Assembly (NCBI GenBank): GCA_002255985.1
Contig: NKIR01000004.1
Location: 124,001-188,000 of the forward strand
Reading direction: 5' to 3'
Length of the DNA: 64,000 bases
Source: Sphingomonadaceae bacterium PASS1
Lineage (GTDB): Bacteria; Pseudomonadota; Alphaproteobacteria; Sphingomonadales; Sphingomonadaceae
This document shows, one piece after another, positions 45,844 through 55,001 of the stretch. Each line of letters begins with the position of its first letter. Within the stretch, counting starts at the first letter, position 1. Below the pieces are notes generated by a model. The model saw only the letters and a list, made by a program, of their open reading frames with translations. It was not told where the DNA came from and did not search any database. Position numbers and translations under genes: made by a program.

Positions 45844-47955
45844 TCAGGGCCGATAACGGCGCCTCGCATGCTTCACGGCGTCGACCCATTCAAAATGAAC
45901 CGGCTTATATTTGCCCGCGACAAACAGCTTCATCTGGTCCGTATAATGCGGCGATTCCGGCCGTGTGGTTGCCGCACCGTAAGGCTGGATTGATTCCGAT
46001 ACGACGCCGCCATTTTTGTCCCAGCGGATCAGCATGATGTAGCTGTCGCCATGCCGAACGCGGACCTTGCCATCGGCTTGGTCGGGATCCCACATCGTGG
46101 TCGCGCGCAAAGCGTCACTGCCGCCGAACATGGGCAAGTCGACATTGCCACGCCGCAGCCGCTGGATATCGCCAAGCTGCGGGTCAATTCTGCCAAAGCG
46201 TTTGTTGAATTCGTCAACTGCTTCCTGAAGCGTTTTGCGGGCATCGGGCATTGGGTCACCGCGCCAGTTTGGGCGTGCACCAAAACGAATGATGCGTTCG
46301 GCCAATGCGTCTGCATCGCCCTTCCCGTCACTTGACCAATCCCAGCTGGCCAAAAGCTTTTGGGCCTTGGCGAGCTCCGGCGCATCTTTCAGGTCCAACG
46401 CGGCAAAGGACGCCATCCATGGCCCGACCCAGCTCTGCTTGCTGTAAGTCATGTCCATCTTGATCGCGAGCAGCTCGTCCGGCGTGATTGACGTATCCGC
46501 CGTCAGCAGTTCGGTGGCGCGCAGCCCCCGGTTGGTCATGCCGCGTTCGATGCCCAAATATGGCGAATAGTCCGCCGGGTTCATTTCCGAACCCGGACCA
46601 GCCGCCAGAAACGGCGTATTGTTGGCATTCTGGACAAAGCCCGATGCTGGATCGACAATCTTGGGATAGCGATCAAAGCCGACAGGGCCGGACCACATGG
46701 CAGCGGACGTATCGCCCGGAAGCTGCTTGGTGTAATCATAGCCCGGTTTGCGATCAGGGAAGAGCGCATTGTAGATATAGGCAACGCGGCCGGTTTTGTC
46801 GGCATAGATGAAGTTGGTGGCAGGAATCCCGCCAATCGACATGGACTTGGTCCACTCGTCCCAATTCGTCGCCTTGGTGTTGCGGTAATATTGCTCGACG
46901 ACCTTTACGCTGTCGATTCCGGCGTAGCGGATGGCGAAATAGCCCTTATCATTCTTGATAACCGGACCATGTACCGAGCGATACACTGTCTGCGGCACCG
47001 GCAGGCTGAACGGCCCGAACTTGACGGGCAACCAGACACGCTTTGAATTCAGCGGCAGCCATTTGCCATCATAGCGGTATTTGTCGCCCGCATCGTTCAT
47101 CACCAATTTATAGACATCAATCAGGTCCGGCCGATTGACCGTGTTGGTCCAGCCAAGGTTGCGGTTATGCCCCAGCAGTACGAATGGCGATCCCGGGAAC
47201 AATGCACCCGCCATATCAAGGCCTTCGCCCGAATGGGTCACGGCCTCATACCATGCCACTTGCCCTTCATAAGGCTGGTGCGAATTGGAAATCAGCCAGG
47301 TCTTACCATCGGCCATACGCTTTGGCGCGAGGGCAAAGGCATTGGACCCGTTCATTTCGGGATCCCGTCCGATTGGCGTCATTGGTGCTGCGCTCTCTTT
47401 GGGCTGCGGCTTGCCTTCGGTGAGCGCACCGATTGCGCCATCAAGGCCGTAAAAGAACGGCGCGCGCAGAACAAAGCCGGTCACGATATCCTGTCCGGTT
47501 ACCGGAAACAGTTTCGACAGCCTGACTTCGCCCGGATGCTTCGACGCATAATAATTGAGTCCGGCGGCATAAGCCTCGCACACCGCACGGACCTCAGGCG
47601 ACAATTCCATATAATGCTTTTCGGCGGTTTCCCGCGCGCCCAACAAGTGCATGACATAATCGACCTTGGCCCCGTCAGAGCCAGCCAACGCGCCGTAACG
47701 GCCACGGGTCATTGCGACGACATCTTCTATGGTCGAAAAATCATCTTCGGCATGCGCGTAGGCAAGGCCATAAGCCGTGTCCGCATCGGTCGCGCCATTG
47801 ATGTGCGGCACGCCATATTCGTCGCGCACAATCTCGGCATCATAGGTCCGCTTGGCGGTTTCATATTCAGTCGCTGCCAATGGTTCCCACAAGGCACCGG
47901 CGCCTGCAACCACCGCAGCAAGTGCCAAAGACGCCCACAAAAACTTACGCATCAT
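45844..47955 (-). CDS. Penicillin-acylase-family Ntn hydrolase
   Basis: This 703-residue precursor belongs to the N-terminal nucleophile acylases, a group that includes penicillin, aculeacin and N-acyl-homoserine-lactone acylases. It has a signal-anchor at 1-25 and an alpha-subunit part with RDEYGVPHINGATDAD near residue 45. The autoprocessing site is MNGSNAFALAPKR near residue 201, where Ser would become the N-terminal nucleophile of the beta subunit. The expected HNRNLGWTNTVNRPD stretch follows. The mature enzyme would be periplasmic. Possible roles are peptide/amide scavenging or signal quenching. Confidence 0.9.
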   Translation of the reverse strand: MMRKFLWASLALAAVVAGAGALWEPLAATEYETAKRTYDAEIVRDEYGVPHINGATDADTAYGLAYAHAEDDFSTIEDVVAMTRGRYGALAGSDGAKVDYVMHLLGARETAEKHYMELSPEVRAVCEAYAAGLNYYASKHPGEVRLSKLFPVTGQDIVTGFVLRAPFFYGLDGAIGALTEGKPQPKESAAPMTPIGRDPEMNGSNAFALAPKRMADGKTWLISNSHQPYEGQVAWYEAVTHSGEGLDMAGALFPGSPFVLLGHNRNLGWTNTVNRPDLIDVYKLVMNDAGDKYRYDGKWLPLNSKRVWLPVKFGPFSLPVPQTVYRSVHGPVIKNDKGYFAIRYAGIDSVKVVEQYYRNTKATNWDEWTKSMSIGGIPATNFIYADKTGRVAYIYNALFPDRKPGYDYTKQLPGDTSAAMWSGPVGFDRYPKIVDPASGFVQNANNTPFLAAGPGSEMNPADYSPYLGIERGMTNRGLRATELLTADTSITPDELLAIKMDMTYSKQSWVGPWMASFAALDLKDAPELAKAQKLLASWDWSSDGKGDADALAERIIRFGARPNWRGDPMPDARKTLQEAVDEFNKRFGRIDPQLGDIQRLRRGNVDLPMFGGSDALRATTMWDPDQADGKVRVRHGDSYIMLIRWDKNGGVVSESIQPYGAATTRPESPHYTDQMKLFVAGKYKPVHFEWVDAVKHARRRYRP

Positions 47956-48241
47956 TCTCTCCCACGACGAAACCTTGTCATTTCAGTCCGTTCTCTCAGA
48001 AGAAGGGCATAACCAAGTCTTTGCGAAAGGAAAGTCCTTCCATGCAATCTGCGTGATGCGCCGTACCCGCTCGACCAGCCAGTTGCCAGGACTGACAACT
48101 ATATCGTGTATTCGCTTCATCGCATTTTGGCGGAAATGCGTGTTTTGGGGATTCCTTCTTATCAATGCCCCGTATACTTTGCGGGGCTTATCACATGCAG
48201 TTATACACTGTTGGCCGAACGGGTATTCGGCAAGGGGGCAC
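47956..48241. promoter_or_regulatory. Divergent promoter region, acylase / GH5-like gene
   Basis: This 286-base gap separates two outward-reading genes. It contains a small hairpin GCCCCG-TATACTTTG-CGGGGC (48167-48187) about 55 bases before the GH gene and AT-rich patches, but no promoter I can defend. An open frame from 47852 runs through it into the GH gene but has an unlikely composition. Confidence 0.35.
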
Positions 48242-49375
48242 ATGACAACACGATGGGAAACATCAACTGTAAGCGCTTGGTATGCGGCCTTGCCGTGGCA
48301 GAGCGGATGCAACTTTGCGCCTTCTTATGCCATCAACCAGTTGGAGATGTGGCAAGCCGAAACCTTTGATTTGCGCGCGATTGATGGCGAACTGGCGCTT
48401 GCCGCATCGGTCGGTATGAACGCTGTTCGGGTGTATTTGCATGACCTGTTATGGCTTCAGGACGCGGAAGGCTTCATGGCCCGTATCGAGGCATTTCTGC
48501 AGCATGCCAACGCCCATAAAATCCGGACGATGTTTGTCCTGTTCGATTCGTGCTGGGACCCCGATCCTGCGCTCGGACCACAACGCGCACCGCGTCCTGG
48601 CGTCCATAATAGCGGGTGGGTTCAGGCGCCCGGCATGAAGGCGCTGGCTGACGCTGCGCAACGTCCTCGGTTGGAAGCATATGTGCGCGGGGTTGTCGGG
48701 CGCTTTGCGCAAGATCCACGCATCTTGGCATGGGACATCTGGAACGAGCCCGACAATGGCCCTGACGTCGCGTTGTGCGATGCCGAAGAATGGCGCATCA
48801 AGGGTGATTTGGTTCGACCTTTAATGGTCGATGCCTTTGCTTGGGCAAGGGCCGCAGAACCCATACAGCCGCTAACCAGTGCCATCTGGATTGGCGATTG
48901 GTCTGAGCACGATAAAATGACGCCGCTTCAGCAGGCGCAGATTGATAATTCCGACATTGTCACCTTCCACAATTATGGCGGCTCGGAGGATTTCGCAAAG
49001 CGGGTGGCGTGGCTTGAGGGCTATGGCCGTCCCATCATGTGCTCCGAATATATGGCGCGTCCGGCGGGCAGCACATTTCAGGCGATTTTGCAAATTGCGC
49101 AAAAACATCGCATCGGCATGTTTTGCTGGGGCCTCGTACGCGGCAAAACGCAGACGCATCTGCCTTGGGCGAACTGGATTAGCCCATTGGAAGACTTCCC
49201 CGCCGATGCATGGTTCCACGACATCTTTGATGAACAAGGCAACCCCCATGATCTAGCAGAGGTCGCGTTCTTGCGCATGATGCACAGCATGAAACATTAT
49301 GCCGCAACCGGAGAAGCGGATGTTGCGACGATCCCCGAGCCAGTGGAGAAAAAACAGCTGGTGGCGCTAAGCTAA
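48242..49375 (+). CDS. GH5-like (cellulase-fold) glycoside hydrolase
   Basis: The protein is 377 residues from the ATG after AAGGGGGCAC. It has a TIM-barrel glycosidase pattern: GMNAVRVYLHDLLWLQD near residue 58, then ILAWDIWNEPDNGPD near residue 163 with the catalytic acid in NEP. A second glutamate lies in IMCSEYMARP near residue 265, in the place of the nucleophile. The clan is clear; the substrate (mannan, glucan or other) is not. There is no signal peptide, so it is probably cytoplasmic, acting on imported oligosaccharides. Confidence 0.85.
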   Translation: MTTRWETSTVSAWYAALPWQSGCNFAPSYAINQLEMWQAETFDLRAIDGELALAASVGMNAVRVYLHDLLWLQDAEGFMARIEAFLQHANAHKIRTMFVLFDSCWDPDPALGPQRAPRPGVHNSGWVQAPGMKALADAAQRPRLEAYVRGVVGRFAQDPRILAWDIWNEPDNGPDVALCDAEEWRIKGDLVRPLMVDAFAWARAAEPIQPLTSAIWIGDWSEHDKMTPLQQAQIDNSDIVTFHNYGGSEDFAKRVAWLEGYGRPIMCSEYMARPAGSTFQAILQIAQKHRIGMFCWGLVRGKTQTHLPWANWISPLEDFPADAWFHDIFDEQGNPHDLAEVAFLRMMHSMKHYAATGEADVATIPEPVEKKQLVALS

Positions 49376-49398
49376 CAGCGTCTCGACCATCTGTGCGC

Positions 49399-49426
49399 CT
49401 TGTGTTGCGACAATGCAGCACTACAT
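49399..49426 (+). promoter_or_regulatory. Candidate heat-shock (RpoH) promoter of clpB
   Basis: CTTGTG (49399-49404) and CTACAT (49421-49426) are separated by 16 bases. The alphaproteobacterial RpoH consensus is roughly CTTGAC and CYTATNT with similar spacing, so the match is good in the first element and fair in the second. Its position 60 bases before the ATG of a heat-shock chaperone supports it. Confidence 0.45.
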
Positions 49427-49486
49427 TCTTGATATGAGTTGCGTTTGCCTCACACGGGGTAGCAACGGCAATCTGGGAAATAGCGC

Positions 49487-52063
49487 ATGAACCTCGAGAA
49501 ATTCACAGACCGAGCAAAGGGTTTTCTGCAAAGCGCGCAGACCGTGGCCATTCGTATGAGCCATCAGCGGATCGGGCCGGAACATCTCCTCAAAGCCTTG
49601 CTGGAAGACGAACAAGGCATGGCGTCTGGCCTGATCAAGGCGGCTGGTGGTGACGCCGCGACTGCATTGCGCGAAACCGATGCAGCGTTGGCGAAGGTTC
49701 CTGCGGTGTCCGGTGGCGGCGCGCAGCAGACGCCGGGGCTTGATAATGATGCCGTGCGTGTTCTCGATTCTGCTGAACAGGTCGCGCAAAAGGCTGGCGA
49801 CAGCTATGTGACGGTCGAGCGTTTGTTGCTCGCGCTTGCGCTGGCCTCAACCACGACCGCAGGTAAGGCCTTGGCTAAGGCTGCTGTCACAGCCGAGCGG
49901 TTAAACGCCGCGATTAACGCACTGCGTGGTGGCCGCTCCGCAGACACCGCTGGCGCGGAGGACCGCTATGACGCGCTAAAGAAATTCGCGCGTGACCTGA
50001 CTGAAGTGGCCCGGGCGGGCAAGCTTGATCCTGTCATCGGCCGTGATGAAGAAATCCGCCGCACCATTCAAATTCTTGCGCGACGCACGAAGAACAACCC
50101 TGTTCTCATCGGCGAACCCGGCGTCGGCAAAACGGCGATTGCCGAAGGACTGGCGCTGCGCATTGCCAATGGTGACGTGCCAGACAGCCTAAAAGGCCGC
50201 AAGCTCTTGTCGCTCGACATGGGCGCGTTGATTGCCGGCGCGAAATATCGCGGCGAGTTTGAAGAGCGGCTGAAGGGTGTGCTGGATGAGGTTAAGCAGG
50301 CTGAAGGTGATATCATCCTGTTCATCGACGAAATGCACACGCTCGTGGGCGCGGGCAAGGGCGAAGGCGCGATGGACGCGGCGAACCTCATTAAACCTGC
50401 TTTGTCGCGCGGCGAATTGCACTGCATCGGGGCAACGACGCTTGATGAATATCAAAAGCATGTCGAAAAAGACCCCGCACTTCAACGCCGGTTCCAGCCC
50501 GTATTCGTCGGCGAGCCAACGGTTGAAGATACAATTTCGATCCTGCGCGGGTTGAAAGAAAAATATGAACTACACCATGGCGTGCGGATTACCGATGGCG
50601 CGTTGGTGAGCGCGGCGACATTATCGCACCGTTACATTGCCGATCGCTTCCTGCCCGATAAAGCCATCGACCTGATGGACGAAGCCGCGTCGCGGCTGCG
50701 CATGGAAGTGGAATCCAAACCTGAAGAAATCGAGACGCTCGACCGGCGTATCATTCAGCTAAAAATCGAGCGCGAGGCGCTTGGCAAGGAAAGCGATGCC
50801 GCGTCAAAGGACCGGCTGGCCGCACTCGAGAACGAACTTGCCAATCTGGAGCAGCAATCATCCGAACTGACCCAACGCTGGCAGGCGGAAAAAGACAAGA
50901 TTTCGGCAGAGGCGAAGATCAAGGAACAGCTCGACACCGCGCGTATCGAGCTTGAGCAGGCGCAACGTTCGGGCGATCTCGCCAAGGCGGGCGAGCTGCA
51001 ATACGGTACGATCCCCGGCCTTGAACGGCAACTGTCCGAAGCAGAATCAGCGGCAGGTAACGCCATGCTGCGTGAGGAAGTGACCGCGCAGGATATCGCC
51101 AGCGTCGTCAGCCGCTGGACAGGCATTCCTGTCGACAAGATGCTTGAGGGCGAGCGCGACAAGTTGCTCAATATGGAGCAACTGATTGGCGCGCGGGTGA
51201 TCGGGCAGCAAGATGCCGTGGCCGCCGTGTCCAAGGCCGTCCGCCGCAGCCGCGCAGGGCTTCAGGACCCCAACAGGCCGCTTGGTTCCTTCCTGTTCCT
51301 CGGCCCCACGGGCGTGGGTAAGACCGAACTGACCAAGGCGCTCGCGTCATTCCTGTTCGATGACGACAATGCGATGGTCCGCATCGACATGTCCGAATAT
51401 ATGGAAAAGCATAGCGTATCGCGGCTGGTCGGTGCGCCTCCGGGATATGTCGGATATGAAGAAGGCGGTGTCCTGACCGAGGCTGTACGGCGTCGGCCCT
51501 ATCAAGTGGTGTTGTTCGACGAGGTCGAAAAAGCGCATTCCGACGTCTTCAACATTCTGCTTCAGGTACTCGACGATGGCCGCCTGACCGATGGTCAGGG
51601 CCGCACGGTGGACTTTTCGAACACGCTCATCATCCTCACGTCCAATTTGGGCAGCCAGCATCTCGCTGCGTTGGAGGATGGTCAGGATGTAAAAGAGGTC
51701 GAACCACAAGTGATGGAAATCGTGCGGGGCCATTTCCGGCCCGAATTCCTCAACCGCCTCGACGAGGTCATCCTGTTCCACCGCCTTGGTTCCAATCACA
51801 TGGCACCGATTGTCGAGATTCAGGTGCAGCGCGTGCAAAAGCTGCTGAAGGATCGCAAGATCACGCTCGCTTTATCCGAAGAGGCAAAGGCGTGGCTTGG
51901 CCGCGTGGGTTACGACCCCGTATATGGCGCACGCCCGCTCAAGCGCGCTATTCAGCGATATTTGCAGGATCCGCTGGCGGATTTGCTGCTGCGTGGCGAA
52001 GTGCCCGACGGCGCGACGGTTAAGATCGAGGAAGGGGATGGGGCGTTGAATTTGGCGGTGTAG
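49487..52063 (+). CDS. clpB: ATP-dependent disaggregase ClpB
   Basis: ClpB is the cytosolic Hsp100 hexamer that extracts proteins from aggregates with DnaK. The 858 residues contain the paired N-terminal repeats, two AAA+ domains with Walker A motifs GEPGVGKT near residue 209 and GPTGVGKT near residue 606. The coiled-coil M-domain, present at about 410-530, distinguishes ClpB from ClpA and ClpC. The C-terminal ends normally for the family. A GGGAAATAGCGC sequence precedes the ATG and a heat-shock-like promoter stands upstream. Confidence 0.98.
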   Translation: MNLEKFTDRAKGFLQSAQTVAIRMSHQRIGPEHLLKALLEDEQGMASGLIKAAGGDAATALRETDAALAKVPAVSGGGAQQTPGLDNDAVRVLDSAEQVAQKAGDSYVTVERLLLALALASTTTAGKALAKAAVTAERLNAAINALRGGRSADTAGAEDRYDALKKFARDLTEVARAGKLDPVIGRDEEIRRTIQILARRTKNNPVLIGEPGVGKTAIAEGLALRIANGDVPDSLKGRKLLSLDMGALIAGAKYRGEFEERLKGVLDEVKQAEGDIILFIDEMHTLVGAGKGEGAMDAANLIKPALSRGELHCIGATTLDEYQKHVEKDPALQRRFQPVFVGEPTVEDTISILRGLKEKYELHHGVRITDGALVSAATLSHRYIADRFLPDKAIDLMDEAASRLRMEVESKPEEIETLDRRIIQLKIEREALGKESDAASKDRLAALENELANLEQQSSELTQRWQAEKDKISAEAKIKEQLDTARIELEQAQRSGDLAKAGELQYGTIPGLERQLSEAESAAGNAMLREEVTAQDIASVVSRWTGIPVDKMLEGERDKLLNMEQLIGARVIGQQDAVAAVSKAVRRSRAGLQDPNRPLGSFLFLGPTGVGKTELTKALASFLFDDDNAMVRIDMSEYMEKHSVSRLVGAPPGYVGYEEGGVLTEAVRRRPYQVVLFDEVEKAHSDVFNILLQVLDDGRLTDGQGRTVDFSNTLIILTSNLGSQHLAALEDGQDVKEVEPQVMEIVRGHFRPEFLNRLDEVILFHRLGSNHMAPIVEIQVQRVQKLLKDRKITLALSEEAKAWLGRVGYDPVYGARPLKRAIQRYLQDPLADLLLRGEVPDGATVKIEEGDGALNLAV

Positions 52064-52081
52064 GAGTCACGTTGTCGCGAG

Positions 52082-52123
52082 AACATTCTGGTTGCCGGGG
52101 CATGCGCCCGCAACCAGAATGTT
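52082..52123. repeat. Long perfect inverted repeat after clpB
   Basis: AACATTCTGGTTGC and GCAACCAGAATGTT form a 14-bp perfect stem, extended after a two-base bulge by GGGC-ATGC-GCCC. It lies 19 bases past the clpB stop. It is strong enough to terminate or protect the clpB mRNA, but no T-run follows on either strand. Confidence 0.7.
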
Positions 52124-52193
52124 ATAAAATCGTCACGCAACAGCTTTTGAGCTTCCCCAGACCATCACGCCACTTCACCCGGCAAAAGCAGGA

Positions 52194-52517
52194 TCACTGA
52201 CCGCCAGGGCGTGACGTTCCATCCTCGACCAAGCGGCGGGCGAGTTCATTGCCGGACTCTGTCATCTGGCGCCACTGCGCAAGCGTTTTGCATACCTTCC
52301 CTTTTTTCACCAGTGAACCGGTCACACGAACTGTGCGACACCGCATGGCGTTGTCGGATTTGGCTGAGGTTGCGTCGGCTGTTGACGTCGAAGTGTTGCC
52401 TTTCGATGTCGACGCAGATGCTGGTGCTGTTACAGGTGCCGACGCCGGCGCCTCCGCCAAAGCCGAGGTCATGATGCCAATCGTTAAGGCTGTGAATAGA
52501 ATTGGTCGCATGTGCAT
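52194..52517 (-). CDS. Small secreted protein with paired cysteines
   Basis: The protein has 107 residues: a signal peptide (MHMRPILFTALTIGIMTSALAEA), then an alanine/serine/threonine-rich linker. The C-terminal motif MRCRTVRVTGSLVKKGKVCKTLAQW holds two cysteines 16 apart, probably disulfide-bonded. Short proteins with a C-R-T-x-x-V-T-G-S...VC-x-T-x-x-x-W pattern are common in sphingomonads; their job is unknown to me. CGGAGAAAC before ATG 52517 sets the start; longer frames upstream overlap the hydroxylase gene. Confidence 0.75.
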   Translation of the reverse strand: MHMRPILFTALTIGIMTSALAEAPASAPVTAPASASTSKGNTSTSTADATSAKSDNAMRCRTVRVTGSLVKKGKVCKTLAQWRQMTESGNELARRLVEDGTSRPGGQ

Positions 52518-52593
52518 GTTTCTCCGTTGAGAGGCGCGGTGCAAGTAACACAGGCGCTTTTTAGTGCAAGTAAAGAGGGAAAAATCAAGTAAC

Positions 52594-53796
52594 TTAATGC
52601 GTAGTTTTAAAGCCTGTTGCGTCAGCCGCAGCATAATAACGGGCGATGACGTTTTGTTCTGCAACTGTTAAATGGGGATTCCAAACGTCAAAGATAAGAA
52701 CTGCACGATTGTGATCGCTATCGTTCCACGCTTCATGTTCGATGGTATCATCAAAGGCGAAAGCCGTTCCCACTTTCCATTCGCGGGTTTCGCCCCCAAC
52801 GCGGAAGCCGCATTTCTCTGGCACGATCAGCGGCAAATGCACAATCGCACGTGTATTGGTCACCCCTGTATGTGGCGGAATTCGGGTGTGCGGCTTCAAT
52901 ATTGAGAAAAATGCACTGGGTGCACGATCCGGAAGCGTTGTCGTCGGTAAGCTGGTCAAGGCGGCTGCTGTGCGCGGGCAGCGGTCTAAGACGGCCTTAT
53001 TGGGCTGCCCATATTCCCACAAAAAGCATGCGCCCCAGTCAAGCGACTGGTCAAGCGCTGACCATTTATTTTCAGGGACGCCCGAATCCATCCGAACATA
53101 AGGCCGCAAGGCGTCGCCGGGATCGGCAAGCAGTGCTTCTAATTCTTGGCGTATTTCGTCTGTCGCAGCTTCAATGGCAGGCATCCATGGGAAATGATGC
53201 CTATCGAAAAATTCGTCCGCCGGAAGGAAGGGGTAATGTAAGCCGTCGCATGTGTTCACATAGGTCCGTCGGCGGCCAAGCGCCACATCGACGAATGCCT
53301 TGCTGCGGCGCAGCTCTGTCTCATCCATGGCAGCAGATAATGGGGCCAGTTCCGTGCTAACCGCGTCTGCAATATTAAGCGTCGCTTGCGAAACAAACGC
53401 CTGGCCCCTCTGCAGTGCGGCGGCAATATCCGGAGATAGGTCTGATGCGTGCGCCGCCATTTGGAGCACACCGCTCCAAGCGACCAGTGCCTCGGCCTTT
53501 TCACCCGTACGCTCATGCAATTCGGCCTTACGGAGCCAGCCCATAAAGTCCCGGCGGTCGATGCTGATTGCCACGTCCAGCGCCTGCATTTCCCCTTTGT
53601 CATCGCCCTGCGCGCGCCGTGCAGTGGCAACATTCCTCCAAAGCGCGCTCGACATCGTGTCATGCATCGTTGCGGCCACGAACAGGCGCTCCGCCTCAGC
53701 ATAGTTTCCAGCCCGCAGTGCAAGCATGCCTTCGCTGTTCAGTCTGGCCGCTTCGGCCGGTGGTGCGATCTCGTTCATATGGCGAATGCTTGCCAT
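52594..53796 (-). CDS. TPR protein with aspartyl/asparaginyl beta-hydroxylase domain
   Basis: The 400-residue protein has an N-terminal half of TPR-like helices (AARLNSEGMLALRAGNYAEAE) and a C-terminal 2-oxoglutarate/iron(II) oxygenase domain of the aspartyl hydroxylase type. The iron ligands lie in IPPHTGVTNTRAIVHLPL near residue 310 and in DDTIEHEAWNDSDHNRAVLIFD near residue 360; the Arg of NRAVL fits the 2-oxoglutarate site. It would hydroxylate Asp/Asn side chains of a partner protein or peptide. It is divergent from a sulfotransferase-like gene with a 32-base gap. An alternative start lies at 53778. Confidence 0.88.
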   Translation of the reverse strand: MASIRHMNEIAPPAEAARLNSEGMLALRAGNYAEAERLFVAATMHDTMSSALWRNVATARRAQGDDKGEMQALDVAISIDRRDFMGWLRKAELHERTGEKAEALVAWSGVLQMAAHASDLSPDIAAALQRGQAFVSQATLNIADAVSTELAPLSAAMDETELRRSKAFVDVALGRRRTYVNTCDGLHYPFLPADEFFDRHHFPWMPAIEAATDEIRQELEALLADPGDALRPYVRMDSGVPENKWSALDQSLDWGACFLWEYGQPNKAVLDRCPRTAAALTSLPTTTLPDRAPSAFFSILKPHTRIPPHTGVTNTRAIVHLPLIVPEKCGFRVGGETREWKVGTAFAFDDTIEHEAWNDSDHNRAVLIFDVWNPHLTVAEQNVIARYYAAADATGFKTTH

Positions 53797-53828
53797 TTAC
53801 CGATAGAAACGGCAAGGTCCATGAAGTT

Positions 53829-54845
53829 ATGACGCACAAAAACAGCGAAATGTGGAACGACGGCGCATGGCTTGCGCATCGCTATGATGCGTCTGCAGAC
53901 GCATTTCATCTGCGGCATGTTAGCCGTTCAGCGCACAATACCGCTACTTTCCTCACCGATGAATATCTTGGCGTGGAACCAAGCCCGATGGTCCTATCGC
54001 GCCGCGAAGCCACAACGGGCCGCACTGACGACGCCAGCCTGCATTTTATTTTGCATTCCGCATTTTGTGCATCGACCATGTTGGCCAACGGATTTGATCT
54101 GCCGGGCCTTTCTATGGGTCTGAAGGAGCCCGTTTTGTTGAACGACATTGTGGGCTTTCGTCGTCGCGGCGCGCCACCCACGGCGGTCGCCGAACGGTTG
54201 AATGATGCCCTGGATATGCTCGCACGTCCATTTGGCGACGATTTGGCGGTTGTTGTGAAACCGTCCAATGTGTTTAATGCTCTTGCACCGGCATCGCTTG
54301 CCATGCGGCCGACAAGCAAAGCCATCATTCTGTATGCGCCACTTTCGGTGTTTCTTTTGTCGGTGGCCCGCAAGGGCCTTTGGTGCCGGCTGTGGTGCCG
54401 TGAATTATTGGAAGGGCAAATTGCCGACGGCATCGTCGATCTCGGTTTTGAGCCGGGTGATTTTTTTCGGCAGACCGATTTGCAAGTCGCAGCGGTGGGT
54501 TGGCTGGCACAGCAAAAGCTGTTCCATCACATGACGCAAAAGTTTGGAGCGGAACGCATCTCAACGCTGGACAGTGAACGGCTGACTGCCAATCCCGGTA
54601 AAGCTCTTTCCACTGCAGCGTCCCACTTTGGGCTGGGCGATCATGCCGCTGCGAATGATGCGCATCCTGCGTTTGGCACGCATAGCAAGTTCGGTGGCAG
54701 TTTCCGGACAGAAGACCGGCGCGCGGAATATGCATTGGCGCAAACGGCGCATGGCGACGAAATTGAAAAGGTCCTTATTTGGGCCAAAGCAGTTGCCCAA
54801 TCTGCCAACATCCCACTGACGTTGGCGCATTCGCTTCGCTTTTGA
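53829..54845 (+). CDS. Sulfotransferase-like protein
   Basis: The protein has 338 residues from the ATG at 53829. The segment LHFILHSAFCASTMLANGF near residue 75 resembles the phosphosulfate-binding loop of sulfotransferase-fold proteins, and KPSNVFNALAP near residue 140 could be the second cofactor segment. The rest is helical, and I could not find all expected motifs. It is divergent from the TPR/beta-hydroxylase gene, so both are probably controlled together. A role in modifying a secreted peptide or polysaccharide is inference. Longer open frames upstream overlap the divergent gene and were not used. Confidence 0.55.
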   Translation: MTHKNSEMWNDGAWLAHRYDASADAFHLRHVSRSAHNTATFLTDEYLGVEPSPMVLSRREATTGRTDDASLHFILHSAFCASTMLANGFDLPGLSMGLKEPVLLNDIVGFRRRGAPPTAVAERLNDALDMLARPFGDDLAVVVKPSNVFNALAPASLAMRPTSKAIILYAPLSVFLLSVARKGLWCRLWCRELLEGQIADGIVDLGFEPGDFFRQTDLQVAAVGWLAQQKLFHHMTQKFGAERISTLDSERLTANPGKALSTAASHFGLGDHAAANDAHPAFGTHSKFGGSFRTEDRRAEYALAQTAHGDEIEKVLIWAKAVAQSANIPLTLAHSLRF

Positions 54846-54952
54846 AGCGCTCGGCCTAGCCTATTAGGGCTGGCCATTACCTAAACCAACATAACGCAGT
54901 CTTGCAGGTCATGGCTCGGCCTTATGGTTTTGCGTGCCCTCACAATACAAAA

Positions 54953-54976
54953 GGGGCGGACATCGCTGCCCGCCCC
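54953..54976 (-). terminator. Terminator of the TonB-dependent receptor gene
   Basis: On the minus strand the seven-base stem GGGGCGG / CCGCCCC closes a ten-base loop, followed by TTTTGTATTG. It lies 25 bases past the receptor stop. Confidence 0.8.
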
Positions 54977-55001
54977 CTTGTTTGATTATATGCTCTTCAA
55001 T

